64,000 nt of DNA from Symbiodinium natans (lineage: Eukaryota; Sar; Dinophyceae; Suessiales; Symbiodiniaceae). Below are positions 31,220 to 42,178 of this stretch, in pieces. Below the pieces are notes generated by a model. It worked only from the letters and a program-made list of their open reading frames with translations. It had not been told where the DNA came from and ran no database searches. Positions within the stretch are counted from its first letter, which is position 1. Every line of letters begins with the position of its first letter. The stretch is from contig CAJNDS010002737.1 of NCBI GenBank assembly GCA_905221605.1, positions 155,032 through 219,031 on the forward strand, given 5' to 3'. The translations under genes were made by a program, and so were the position numbers.

Positions 31220-32330
31220 TTTGATGCACTGCCAGGCTGGTCTTGCCTTGTTGGAGGATGTTCCAGGCCTTCGTTGCCTTTGCGCACGCACATGCACGCA
31301 CATGCTTTCACTTACACCATTGCTAAATGGGCCAGCGTGTCCAGCAGTCAAACAACGACGCGGCATGACGCGGCCAGCTTGCCCATACCCCCAGTATGGC
31401 AAAAACGCGACTGCAATCGCACCACTGACGCTTCGAGCATACAAAACGCTCGCACTACAACCCCTCCACGACCAAACCAAGTGCGGACACAACACCCTGA
31501 TGACAGAGTAAGGCAAGGGAGGCAAAAGCATCACACGGGCCCTGAAGTGCCAGGACTTCCGATTCGAAGGGGTCCAATGGGCTTTCCATGACCAACGGCG
31601 CAAGCTGATTGCTTAACCAATTTTAGCCATGGCCATGACTCCATCCATTTCAACCCCTTTCAACCCCTACACGGCTTGGATGGCTTGGAGGTCCTCCGCC
31701 GCAGCGCGGCGAAGCTTCGTCTCCAAGTCTGTCCTGCAAGCTCTGGGCACTCCCCCCCCTTTGCCGCTCCAAAAACTCTCAGAAACTCGAATTTGCCCCT
31801 GAGGCCGCAACCCTGGAGCGTCCTCTCTGGATGCCTCAGCGCTTCAAAAGGCTTTGCGATAGACGTGCCCCGATGTGCCGAGATGTGCCGAACCGCTGCA
31901 AGACCGAAAACGGCAAGCACCCAACCAACTCTGATAATGTCCGGGCAAGCACCTGCAGATGCGACTCAGGCAAGGAACTTCCGTTCTGCCGTCAATCTCA
32001 AGGCTTTTGTGAGGCTTCGGCAACCCGAGCTGGCATGGCCACCGGCAAGCACTGCGTCCATTCCCAACATCACTGGGTGCTCTGTTACCAACTTCTGCAG
32101 AAAATCTGGTGGGCTTAATACGTGGAGGCTATTCTTGTCTCTGAGGCATTCTGAAGCTATTCGTAGTATGAATCTTGCGGCAAGTACAGGATCCTACTAA
32201 AGGACAACGGAATAGAGGTTTTTCTTTTGGGGAAGCCAAGGAAGCAGAGCCAAAATCACGAAGAATTCGAGCAACCTGAAAAAGGAATCCCACGAAAAGT
32301 TGTATGAATCTCGTGAAATATAGAGAGAAT
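31220..32330. other. No gene recognised
   Basis: Frames on both strands are low-information. From about 32,200 the sequence becomes A+T-richer, leading into the composite repeat. Confidence 0.4.
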
Positions 32331-32689
32331 TAAGGTTTTCCTAGGAAAAGCAAGTTAAGATGCATTACTCCTAGTCATATTTGGCTTCCTTTTCGTATTT
32401 GTAGATTAATTAATTCCGCAAATCGTATCAGAATCCCCACAGTTCAGGGACTATGCCCCCTGTAATTCACGGCCCCATAAGGAATCCCCGAAGTGAAGAA
32501 GTATTCGACGTTCCTGTCGTTGAGCTTTATTTTGCACTTCGGCATGCAGACACCAAGATCAGCAAGACTGCAATCCATGACGCTTGCTACACAGAGACAA
32601 GTTTCATGTGAACTCTTGTTAACTTGGTAAGACGTCGATGAATTCTGCTAGAGTCCTGTTTCTTTGGTTTTCCCGAAGACGAGCGTCTC

Positions 32690-32751
32690 CCTCGATATTT
32701 TCAAATAAAAAAGAAGCGGTGGGGATTGGCGGGGAGGGGGGGTGGGGGGGT

Positions 32752-32788
<37 letters not shown>

Positions 32789-32811
32789 CTCCCCCAATTT
32801 GCAAACACAAT
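32690..32811 (+). repeat. G-run/C-run unit 1 ending in TTTGCAAACACAAT
   Basis: AAATAAAAAAGAAGCGG leads into a G-rich stretch with a G-run of more than 30 bases (32,752-32,785), then CAGCT, then CCCCC, then AATTTGCAAACACAAT. The G-run and C-run can pair as a hairpin around CAGCT; the G-run alone could form a G-quadruplex. Confidence 0.75.
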
Positions 32812-32920
32812 GTTATGGGTTTCAAGACTCATCTGCTTTTAAATAGCAAGCTTTGCACGGCTCGAAAAGGGGGTGGGGTTTGGGGGGCAGAGGCAGCCTT
32901 CCCCCGTTTGCAAACACAAT
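32812..32920 (+). repeat. G-run/C-run unit 2 ending in TTTGCAAACACAAT
   Basis: GCACGGCTCGAAAAGGGGG, then TGGGGGG, a loop (CAGAGGCAGCCTT), CCCCC and GTTTGCAAACACAAT. The spacing to the same point in unit 1 is 109 bp. Its pre-G segment is related to that at 61,160-61,185 (GCTTGGGCGGCTTATAAAAA). Confidence 0.75.
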
Positions 32921-33057
32921 GCTCGCATACGTACGGGAAACCGGAACCCTGAATTCTGAACTCTAAACCCTCAAGCCCTGAGCCCTTTTCGGATGGGAGT
33001 GAAAGACACAGAGAGAAGAAGAAGCAGAAATCCCGGACCCCCTTCTATGCTTTGAAG

Positions 33058-33820
33058 CAATCTTTTTCCTTTTCGACATGTTTTCTTTCTGTATTGTTTC
33101 TTTCGTTGTTTTGTCTTTCTTTCTTCATTTTACATATGTTTTCTTTCTGTCGTTTTTCTTTATGTATTTATTTCTTTCTCTCTTTATGTATTTCGTTATT
33201 TCTTTCTTGTTTTTTTCTGTATTTATTTCTCTCTTTATTTGTTTGCTTCTTTGTTGTTTTGTTTGTCTTGTGTTTCCCTTTTTTTATGTTATTTCATTTA
33301 TTTCTGTCTGTCTTTCTCTATTTCTGTATTTCTTTCTTTCTTTCTTTCCTACGTCTTTCTTTCGTTCTTTCGTATTTGTCTTGTCTTTCTTGATTTCTTG
33401 ATTTCGTTGTTTGTTTGCGTATTTCTTTCTTTTTGAAGTTTATATATTCTATTCTTTGTTCAGATATTCATTTCTTCCGTTATTTCTTCTTTATATTTTT
33501 CTTTCCTTCCTTGCTTCTGTCTCTCTTTACGTATCGTTCTATTCTTTGTGTTTCTTTGTCCACCTTTCTTTCTTTAAGAATTGTTTTTTTCATTTCTGTC
33601 TCTTGATTTCTGTGTTTCTTTCTGTCTACTTCTCTCCCTATTTCTCTCTCTCTTTCTCTCTAGTTCTCTCTCTAAATTGTTCTCTCTATCTCTCTTTTTT
33701 GACTTGCTTCCCTCCTTCCTTCCTTCCCTCCCTCCCTCTTTCCTTCCTTCCTTTCGTCCTTCCCTCCTTCCTTCCCTCCTTCCTTCCTTCTTTGCTTCCA
33801 TGCTTTTTCTTTCTTCTCCT
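33058..33820. repeat. Pyrimidine-rich CTTT/CTTC tract (about 760 bp)
   Basis: Degenerate TTTC, TTTCTTTC, CTCTCT and finally CCTT/CCCT units. Long Phe/Leu/Ser frames on plus and Arg/Glu/Lys frames on minus are artefacts of this composition. Confidence 0.95.
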
Positions 33821-34301
33821 AAACCACAGAGGGAGCACAGGTTTTCCTAGGAAAACCAAGAAAATAGACCCAACAAAAAGCACACCCCCAAAAATAGGCC
33901 TTCCTCCCAAAGGTCTCACGAGCAAAGGACGCTCAAATTGTCGCTCCCCGTAGTTTTGAGCGGCACATTGATCTCGCGCACGTCTCGATGTTCGTCTTGC
34001 ATTCACACATCGTCTCATGAAGGAGCGTGGCTCGAAGCATGCTCCTACGGAAACAACAGGTGAACACGCAGCAGCCGCGCAAAGCATCAAGGACGATACA
34101 GCTCTGCAAAAGAATCTAAAATCAGTTGCTGGTCTGACGGCGTCGCTGCTGAAATCGGAGGAGTATGAGGAGTGAAACGAGCAATCTGTTTAGAGTGCTG
34201 CCTCCCTTGCGCGAACTCTACCCATGCAACTATGCGAAGTCCGATATGCCATATGCACTGCTTTGGGGGAGAAGACGAGACATAAGTGCAGCATTGCATT
34301 G

Positions 34302-34599
34302 GTGGCTGGGAGTTGGATGATGCTACAAATGACTCTCTTTACCTCAAGGCAAGGCAGAAGTCCCTTCAGGATGCTTCGGGTAGCCTGACAGGACACGGCT
34401 TGCAATCCCAGGCCCAGGCACATGAATTATCATTAATTCCGATGCCTCTTGAGACCGTGAGACGCATTAGAGATGCCGACCTTCCACATCCCCTCCCAAG
34501 AGATTGTCCGCCCAAGGCTCCAAGGTTTCCAAATGCACACCCCAGGCTTCTTCCTCCGGCTGCGGCGGCTCTTGACTGCTGAACTCTGAAAAGTCAGCA
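34302..34599 (-). CDS. Unassigned minus-strand exons
   Basis: An acceptor-like GTTGCAG near 34,600 opens LADFSEFSSQEPPQPEEEAW, continuing VHLETLEPWADNLLG, an acidic exon. A following candidate near 34,345-34,400 reads SCQATRSILKGLLPCLE and meets a GT donor (GAG/GTAAAG). No family recognised. Confidence 0.33.
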
Positions 34600-35239
34600 A
34601 GCTGCAACAGCAATGCGAAACACCCATAAACTGTGATAAAGCAAGAGCACTTGAGATGCATCCTTGCGCCTCAAACCCGCTTCTTTGGAGCTGCTTGCAC
34701 GGAACAGCAAGCTAGCCAACCCTGACAAGTTTCTCCAGTGCAGCTGCCCTAAAGGAACGACGCCATGACACGTTGTGACACGACAGGTGGTGGTCCATGC
34801 ACTTCCTGTCGATACAGCACTCATGATGGTCATGATTCAGGTATTCTGGCGCCTGGGCGTCTTCGTTTGAAGAGCGTTTGGATGGCGAAGTCTTCTCTCG
34901 GCACTCCTGCAGTGGGCACCGAGAATGTCTCGCAGTCAGAACTTGAGGGTTCCAGCGGACTGTGCGCCATAATTAGTCCGATCTATCCATGTTTCGTCAC
35001 GCAGATGGAGTGCTTGGTGCCCATGCCACCTTATAAAGGGTCGGCATGCTTCCAATTATACTGTTCGTCACATGTGCAGACGCAGTGTAGACTTTCCACC
35101 TGACCTGTATCCGCGGAGTCAGGGGAAACTTAACTTGCCTCGGCCCCAGCCATGGGCGTCAGAGTTTCCCTTTGCGGGACCTTTTTGGGATGGCAGGCTT
35201 TACGGCCGAAGCTGTGCGCTCGGACTAACAAAGTTTCAA

Positions 35240-35430
35240 GTTTCAAGCGCGGAACGGTTAACTTGGGTGAAGCCTTCCTCTACATCGATTTGGCATTGCC
35301 AAAAAGAGTACGAGATCTGGGTTGATCTCCTTTCCACGCTTGCCCTATCTTGCCCTGGGCGGCCATTTGGTCTCTCGGCGAGCCCCACCACCCTTTGCCC
35401 ATCAAGCCAGGCCGAGGCGATCGACCAGAC
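35240..35430 (-). CDS. Unassigned minus-strand exon candidate
   Basis: An open segment reads GQRVVGLAERPNGRPGQDRA, then STQISYSFWQCQIDVEEGF. Protein-like, same strand as neighbours, not assigned. Confidence 0.22.
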
Positions 35431-36000
35431 GTGCAGCATGCACAAGTAAATTCTGCCGAACCGAAAGCACGTCAGTCTCGCAGTGACCACAAGCCTGTAT
35501 AATGGCTGGCGGCTAACACCAGACAACAAATTTTATTATGGACAATACCAGCCAATGAATTTGGCTCCTCGAAGCTTGCCCGAACGGCAATCTCGTGTCT
35601 TCGCACAGCCTCCTGCGCACGGCTTCTGGGGAAGAACGGTCGGTGTCGCGTCGAAGCGATGTTCCACTCTTAGTTCAGCCACTACAGACTTAGGATTTCC
35701 GTCCTGCGAGGAAGGAGCCGATGTCTTCGCACACCCCTGCAAGCCAAGTTCAAATCTACCACCTGCAAGGAATTGGTGAAGGCCTCCCTTTGCGACTCCC
35801 CTTCGCAATGCTCTGTTTTTATCCAACAGGATGGCCAGCTCCAGGGCGCACCTCTGCCTTCCGTTGCTTGGACTTCTGCGCCTCTCACCGACAGTTTATT
35901 ACAATATACTGAGATGAAACGAAAAAGCTTTCATCGGATTGGCTTAGAGGTCCAGATGATTCTAAACGCGTAGGGGGATATACCAGATCCGTGCTCCGAC

Positions 36001-36168
36001 CTGCTTGAGCTCCCTCTCCAAAGCCTGCAGGTACTCAATGGCCATGGAGAGCACAAAGGAGACAACATCCAAGAACTCGCCGCCTCTATCTTTGAGCGGC
36101 TCTGCTGCAACTCCTCCTGACAGCGCTTCATCTCCACCTGTCCCATTTGAGGCAAAAGGAATGTCGAA
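36001..36168 (-). CDS. Unassigned internal exon with clean splice borders
   Basis: Exactly 56 codons lie between an AG acceptor (CCTTAG at 36,170-36,169) and a GT donor (CAG/GTCGGA at 36,000-35,999), phase 0 at both ends. The sequence is FDIPFASNGTGGDEALSGGV, then a helical part EFLDVVSFVLSMAIEYLQAL and ERELKQ. It looks like a genuine exon of a helical protein. The family is not recognised. Confidence 0.42.
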
Positions 36169-37134
36169 CTAAGGTCGTCCGACGTTGTCCAGCCTCGAAG
36201 ATGTGGCACTGCAGACTTGAAACTTCATGATCTCTCTTTGCCCTCTCCTGGAAGCAATCTTACAAAGGCATCTATGCGTTTGCAGAATTCTCAACGGTAT
36301 CATCTGCTCAACACGTGGATCGTGTGTTAGGCTCAAAGAACATTGACGAAGGTGGCCATGTCTCGGACATGCGAACCCTAGTCATGAAAGCCTCAAACTC
36401 CAGGGCACGTCTGTGCATCACCGCCTGCGCAAAGGCTTCGCAAATCCAAAGTTTCCGAACTGGACAGAGAGTTACTCACAGCTCTTCAAACCTCAAAAAC
36501 ACAGACATGCGGGAGTGGTGCACCATCGCAGACAGTTTTCTGTACCGCACACAGCGAAGCTGAAAGTTACAACGGATAGAGGGTGGCAGAAGGCTTCACG
36601 AAAAAGTCTAGCGTGAATTTGCGCCGCATCAGAGGCGGCAGCGAGCAGCGAGCACAGCCAGTTGGCACCAGCACCAGGCTTACTCCAGCACGAGGGCTGA
36701 CGGCCTGTCAGTGTCCGTCAGCATTGCAGAAATAGCACGAGGAAACACTGTGAAGTGAAGTGAAGTGAACTCGAGACACGCTGTCTCCTGGGCCCCCCCT
36801 GCCTTCGGCAAGTGCGCAAAGCAGTCAAGGTTGAGAGAGAAATTAGCATCAACACACCTGGTCCACGGACAGCATGACTCAAAATCTTACTGAAGCTACG
36901 GCGCCAGGAAAACGCGTCTTCCCGTAAGCGTTCAGTGTCACAGTTTGGAACCATGTGTGCAGCTGAGAGGCAAAAGGTGGCAGTCACAGACGACTCTGCC
37001 ACACCATAGAACCTGCACGAGCTGGCTGATTCAAGTGCTCAAAATGCTCAAAGAACGCAAAGAGCTTCGGTACCCGACTGTAAGACGTAGCTTGGTGCCT
37101 TTCGTCTAATGCAGCGCCTTGGCATCCTGGTCTC

Positions 37135-37580
37135 GCTTGTCTCCAGGGGTTCTGCAACTTTCTGCTCGAACTGGAGGTTCTCGTGTCCAACGTACTGGCC
37201 TTTACAAACAGATCGCGCAGCATCCAGAATAACAACGATTCTACCATGTCCATGGCCACATTACACAACCCCTCCCCTGTTGTGGCAAGTTGCTCAGTAT
37301 GTAGCCAAAGACCTGACGTCATACGGCTGCCAACGAGGCTACTCTGCACTCACTCCCTGAAGTTGCCAACTGAAATTTTCGCAACTTGCCGGCTGCCCCA
37401 CCCGATCGAGCTCAAAGGGAGCATCCAGCTGCTGCATGGACACGGCAGCTGCAGGATCAACCTCCAGAGCAGAGGGCATGAACAAATCCCGGATCAGTAG
37501 CGGCCTTCGACGAATCGACGTCCAACAAGAAGACTTCGAAAGACTGTCAAAAACCACGGAGACTCTGCTTGGCCTCATGT
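37135..37580 (-). CDS. Unassigned minus-strand exons
   Basis: Two candidates. At about 37,380-37,580 the frame reads SRVSVVFDSLSKSSCWTSIR, then IRDLFMPSALEVDPAAAVSM. At about 37,135-37,275 it reads NVAMDMVESLLFWMLRDLFV then KASTLDTRTSSS, a hydrophobic helix followed by a polar stretch. Both may belong to the gene that includes the exon at 36,001-36,168. No family recognised. Confidence 0.3.
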
Positions 37581-37689
37581 TCTTGGTGACCATTCGGAAG
37601 GCCATTCACCACTTCAGCTTTCCAACAGCCTCGCAACAAGGAGATGCAGTACGAACTCAACCACGTCGATGAAACGAAAGCAGAGCAAA

Positions 37690-39950
37690 GGACTTGCCCA
37701 CCTGGACAATCTCGGTATGCTGGCCATCGCCGGTCGACAGCGGCCTTCCACTGGTTGTTGTCGCTTACACGACTAGTCGTTCCTGCACCCCTCCAGTAAT
37801 GAGGGAGGGCAGACCAGAGGCTGCGGGCACCGGCTGCCCCCTATCTTGCATGAGGACGTGTACCAGCATCACCCTAAACCTTGAACATGATCTCCGATGT
37901 CGGTTTTGAATGGTTTTGATGTGTCATGTCTCTGTACTCGACATTCTTTTTTGCACCCTGCGCACCACACAAATAATCCGAAGCATACTATTCTCTTCGT
38001 AAAACTTTGAACTTTGAACCGGCTCAGTTTTCGGGTGTCCCAAGCCTGCCTGGCTGTCAGTGGGCGGATGCTCCGCCAAGACTCGAAGAGACACTGCATT
38101 GTGCATGCGCCAAAGCCACCACACCATCCGCTTCGCCTGCCAGAGACAAGTACAAAGCAGTGATAAGCAGTGTGCAGGATTGCGGCCTTGCGCCACCGGT
38201 GTCAAGGCTATGGCATGATCGTCGAGGGCGCCTGCAGCGGCACATCCGCCGCTTCAAGAACCAGGCAGCGGCCATAGAGGCATCCTTGTGAAGCTTCAGC
38301 TTCTCAAGTCCGGCTCTAGGATGCTCTAGGCTCTTCTGGGCTCACCCCTTTCACCACACTTCGAAGAACACGTCGCAATGCCCAAGATTGTGGCAAGATG
38401 CCGTCGAAAGCTTCGAGGAAGTGCTTCCTGCCAGCCATGACTAAGCAAGTGGCAGCACTGCACTGTCTCGGCCATTCTCGGCCGCATGTGCAGGGTGGCT
38501 GTCCTGCAACCCTGACATGTCAGGAATTCAGCAATGGCCATTCGAAAAAAGTCCATTGCCTGGCACTCAGGGAAGCGAAGTGTCTGCTGATTGTACTGGT
38601 GAAGGATTGGCCTCGGAGACTGCGGCTGTCCGCGTGGAGCCGTGTTCAGTCAGCGGTCGTCCAGTCACAGCTACCTCGAAGCTGCGATGTGCACCGGAGG
38701 AGATATTTTCTCAATTTGTCTCAATCCGGCGCTTTTCAGAGTTTGGCATCGTAGGCCCTGGGCAGCTGCAACTGAAGCCGCAACGACATGCAGCAGCTGC
38801 CAAACCTCGGTCGTAGTGGCGGGAGCTCGAATCAAGGATCTAGCATCCGCAACTGGCGAAGCGGGGCAACTGCACAGTACAACTTGTGCACAGACTGGTG
38901 GCAGCACACGTCTCATCTGCGCAGAAGACGTGCTCTCTCTGCGCGAAGAAGCCACTCCACTGCACATGCCCAGGGATTAACATATTCACATTTCAAGCAT
39001 CTCCCCTCATGCACCCCACCGCTGAACTGAAAGAACGCCGGAAGCAAGCGCTGAAAAGCTGAAAAGGGTTTGCAGATCACTCTTTGCGCCATTAGATGCT
39101 TGGGATGGCTCAGCAGTTCAGAAAAATCTTGAACTAGTGAAAATACTGCCACCTGCACCGGCCTTCTGCAGCATGCGGCGCATCTCGTGTGATGGGACTG
39201 GGCCACTCTCCTGTATCTGCATTACCTGGGTGACTTGTCAGTGCATCCCATGTTACGACTGCCTGCTGCCAACCAGCAAGCGAGAGAGGCGAGAGAGGGA
39301 AAGAGACAGAGAGCGAGTAAGAGCGAGTGACACCGGGAGCACGCTTAGTTCTAACTTGTTTCACTTACTTGTAACTTTCAGATGTTTTCCACCAAAGTTA
39401 TACCTTGCTCTTCTCTTCGAAGGGGTGGCCAAACACCTTGCTTAGGCAATACCTTTGGTTTCGTGCGTGTACGCCTTCTCGGGCTTAGGCTTAGGGCTTT
39501 TGCCACCCAAGAGCTCCAGGGTTCGCTGCCTGCAGTGGGAGCATCCCTGTAGCGGGGGGTAGAGCCTTGAGGCCCTGAGACACACCAAAAAGTTACAAGC
39601 AAGCAAAAATAGTTGCAACTAAGCAGAATAGACTTACAACATGTTACAACTAACAGCTACCAGCGAAACCCAGCGAAACTGCCCAGGCACTAAGTTGCGG
39701 AAATCGGCCACATGGCGTGGAAACACCTGCGCCACGAAGCTGGTGACACGGACCGCCGCTGTATGCTGCTGGGGTCCAGAGTAGCCTGACCCGCGGAGAC
39801 AAGAACAAAAATGCTCAACTGAACACACAACTTGCAAAGTCAGAGCGACAAGTCTTCAGACGCCCCGCCTCCAAGCAGCACCAGCAGCCCCAGCCGAGCC
39901 TCGACGAAGCGCTCGTCGTCAAGGTGAAAGTCCATGGGCCAACCTCCAGT
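37690..39950. other. No gene assigned
   Basis: Minus frames at 38,057-38,275, 38,671-38,967 and 38,913-39,206 are open, but no domain or convincing splice pair was found. Parts may be introns of a large minus-strand gene. Confidence 0.35.
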
Positions 39951-39957
39951 CTTCTAC

Positions 39958-40017
39958 TTGGTCCATAGTTTGGCCCATAGTTTGGTCCATAGCTTGGTCC
40001 ATAGTTTGGTCCATATA
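39958..40017. repeat. 12-bp tandem repeat, 5 units
   Basis: Five consecutive units of TTGGTCCATAGT with three substitutions (CCC in unit 2, C in unit 3, and a changed end in unit 5). Confidence 0.9.
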
Positions 40018-40303
40018 GTCTTCCAATGTCTTCCAGTCTCCAATTAACTTTGCGAAAAATCCACTTTCACGGTGACTTCACACGATTGTTACGATGTTCA
40101 TTCCACAGCGGCAATGGAGCACGGGTGTGCAAAGGGCACGAACAAGGCTGGCACATGCTGATACTGAGGAGCCTGTCTTGCGGGGAGGCCCATCGACTGC
40201 TAAGGCATTGCCAGTGTCACCCGATCCATGGAAGACCGCACCTTTGGCTCAGGAGTAAAGATTTCATGTGCTCCCAATGTGTTTACTGTAGTGGTCGCAA
40301 CGT

Positions 40304-41088
40304 TCACGATCTTCCAAAGTTCTTCATCCCGTCCCTACCTTTCTCAAGACCTTCAGGATGAGGCGGGGTCCAGGATGCAGATCGCTCTGAAAGCCAGTGT
40401 GCCAACTCCTTCGCAGATTTCTGGTGATCACCCTCGAAGTGCGGCACGTCATACAGCAAGTTCAGCCCTTCAGGCCCAACCTTGGCAAGGCTGAGCCATA
40501 GCCACAACATCTGACAGAGTCTGACACAAGTTGACACAAGTGTGTGCTGAAGCTGAGAAGCTTTGTAGGCCCGTAGCGTAGGATAGCGGAAGATCTTCAT
40601 GGCGTCGCAGGCATCCTGGTTTGCCTCGCACGTGACTCGCTGAGTGCATGACTAGGAGAGGCGATCTTCAAAAGCGTGGGATGCTGTTGAGAGACAGCTG
40701 TCCCTCGCCCTTCTTCCTATGCTCGTGCCTGCTCAGCGCAGTTGCAGGCAGCTATGTGGATGGTGCCCGATCCGCTGTAGGCTTCCGCAATCTGCCGAAA
40801 AACTGGGGCAAAGTACCAACAATGGGGACAGCCAGATGAGTAATATTCCACCAGCCAGACTGGAAAGCCTTGTCCAGCAATTTGACCGTGTCTTTCAGTG
40901 AGTCGGCAGCCGTCTGCGGTGAGAATGTCGATGGGCCCGCCGGAAGGATACAGTGATTTTTGCGAGTCCGTCTCATACAGGTGTGGTCGTGGACTCCAAG
41001 CCACATTGGCTGACGTCTGTAGCCTGCCCTGTCCAAGTTCCCAAACCAGAGTCTGGCAGAGGAGGCCAACAAGAAGGGTAGACGCCAT
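40304..41088 (-). CDS. Secreted thioredoxin-fold protein, QSOX/PDI-like, CPHC active site
   Basis: Exon 1 (41,088-40,729, 120 codons) starts at an ATG with a signal peptide (MASTLLVGLLCQTLVWELG). It contains WLVEYYSSGCPHCWYFAPVF, a thioredoxin fold with CPHC at residues 87-90, then HIAACNCAEQ. A GC donor (CAG/GCACGA, 40,728-40,727) and an AG acceptor (CACTCAG/CGAG, 40,641-40,640) define an 89-bp intron. Exon 2 continues in phase with RVTCEANQDACDAMKIFRYP and TLRAY, the expected downstream Cys and cis-Pro region. A later open segment (GLNLLYDVPHFEGDHQKSAK then ELAHWL) closes the domain, probably after another intron. The YLAALDCAE...C...YPTxRxF pattern is closest to quiescin sulfhydryl oxidases or protein disulfide isomerases of the secretory pathway. 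CPHC instead of CGHC is the DsbA-type spacer. No flavin (Erv/ALR) domain was identified, so sulfhydryl oxidase is not proven. Confidence 0.68.
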
Positions 41089-41325
41089 TTCGCAAACTCG
41101 AAACCGCGGCTGTGCAAAGTTAGTAGGAACACCTCGCTGAATGCACGGGAATGCCTACAAGAAATCGCCTTGCAAACCTTTCTCGTTGCTTTCTCATTCC
41201 TTATTGTAGAGCATATGTCTAAACAGCGCAACCCAAACTCATCACTGAGCGTTCTTCTTTCTTGTAGGCCTGCACCCCTTATGTTGCTTCATCTTAAGGG
41301 GCGTGGCAAACCTTGTTAAGCCTAT

Positions 41326-41362
41326 ACAAGATCAGAATTCGCGACACAAGATCAGAATTCGC
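41326..41362. repeat. 18-bp direct repeat (ACAAGATCAGAATTCGCG x2)
   Basis: Two exact copies, 41,326-41,343 and 41,345-41,362, separated by one base. It looks like a local slippage duplication. Confidence 0.85.
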
Positions 41363-41639
41363 GGAGAGCATGGTCTTCATATGTCTTCATGATGCTACAT
41401 GCCTTGTCGCAGTGAGGGGTGCTAGCACACCCTGAACATTGGAGATCATTGGAATGTACGATCAGATGGGAATGCTTAAGCTCGCTCCAACAATCAGCAT
41501 TGAAGAAGAGGCTTGATACGAGCACAAGAGGGTTTGTTGAGACTGAATGAACATCCTGCACTTCCGGGCCGCTCATGCTAGTCTACTGAGTCCAGTATGA
41601 TATATGCTGTCTCGCAGTCCCCTGCATCGCATGTCACCT

Positions 41640-42178
41640 TTCCACCCTGTTTCTGGGTTGCAGCCTCTCGCTGCTCCACTTCCTGAACCTTGGACTGCAG
41701 CATCGCCTGGCACTGATACACTGCAGCACCCAGTCGCATGATGTGGAGCTTCCGTTTTGCGGGACGTGTGTCTCCTGCAGCCTGCCTGCTGAAGCCGCAG
41801 GTCACTCTCTTCGACAATGGCCTGCTGGACACGTTGCAGCTCTGACCTCGAAGAAAATTGTCAAGGCTGAAGTTAAGGCATGAAGTCCTACAAGATTTTC
41901 ACCTCATGTTCCACTTCGGCATGCTTTTTCCACGTCTCAAGTCATTTGAGGACAACTTGGTGTTTGGTGTTCACCTTCGCCCAACAAAAAAATTGCAGAG
42001 AGGGCCGCTTGCCGCTTGGAGCCACCTTGAGTCATAAAGGCTGGGGACTCAGCCTTGCATTGGCAAGCTCTGCCCGCAGCCGCTCTGCCTTGTCAAGCAG
42101 CTGCAGAGCCAGTTTATCTAAGTCACGCCGACACCGTCGCAACCGAGCCTCTCTAAACGGATCCCAGGGCTTGGGGAC
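41640..42178 (-). CDS. Coiled-coil protein, at least three exons
   Basis: Three successive minus-strand exons are charged and heptad-like. The first (about 42,178-42,050) reads PWDPFREARLRRCRRDLDKL, then ALQLLDKAERLRAELANAR. The second lies between GGTCAG and a GC donor (CAG/GCAGGC) at about 41,846-41,780 and reads LQRVQQAIVEESDLRLQQ. The third (about 41,720-41,650) reads CQAMLQSKVQEVEQREAATQ and meets a GT after AAACAGG. Each shows Leu/Ile/Val/Ala at a and d positions and Glu/Arg/Lys elsewhere. The protein is probably a cytoskeletal or scaffold coiled coil; the family is not identifiable from these pieces. Ends are not resolved. Confidence 0.5.

Larger units (their letters stand above)
32336..33857. 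repeat. Composite repeat A (palindromes, G/C-run units, CCCTAAA block, pyrimidine tract)
   Basis: Bounded by two copies of the palindrome TTTTCCTAGGAAAA (32,336-32,349; and 33,840-33,857 as an 18-bp perfect palindrome). Inside: two G-run/C-run units each ending in TTTGCAAACACAAT (32,798-32,811 and 32,907-32,920), then degenerate telomere-like CTAAACCCT/AGCCCTGAGCCC at about 32,951-32,985, then about 760 bp of CTTT-type pyrimidine tract. The same inner order appears in composite repeat B at 61.0-62.2 kb, same orientation. Confidence 0.7.

Noticed and set aside
32619-32825. Poly-Pro frame (minus) and poly-Gly frame (plus)
   Set aside because: Translation of the long G-run in composite repeat A.
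33052-33953. Phe/Leu/Ser-rich frames resembling multi-pass membrane proteins (also 61,477-62,323)
   Set aside because: Artefacts of CTTT-type pyrimidine tracts; the complementary Arg/Glu/Lys frames arise the same way.
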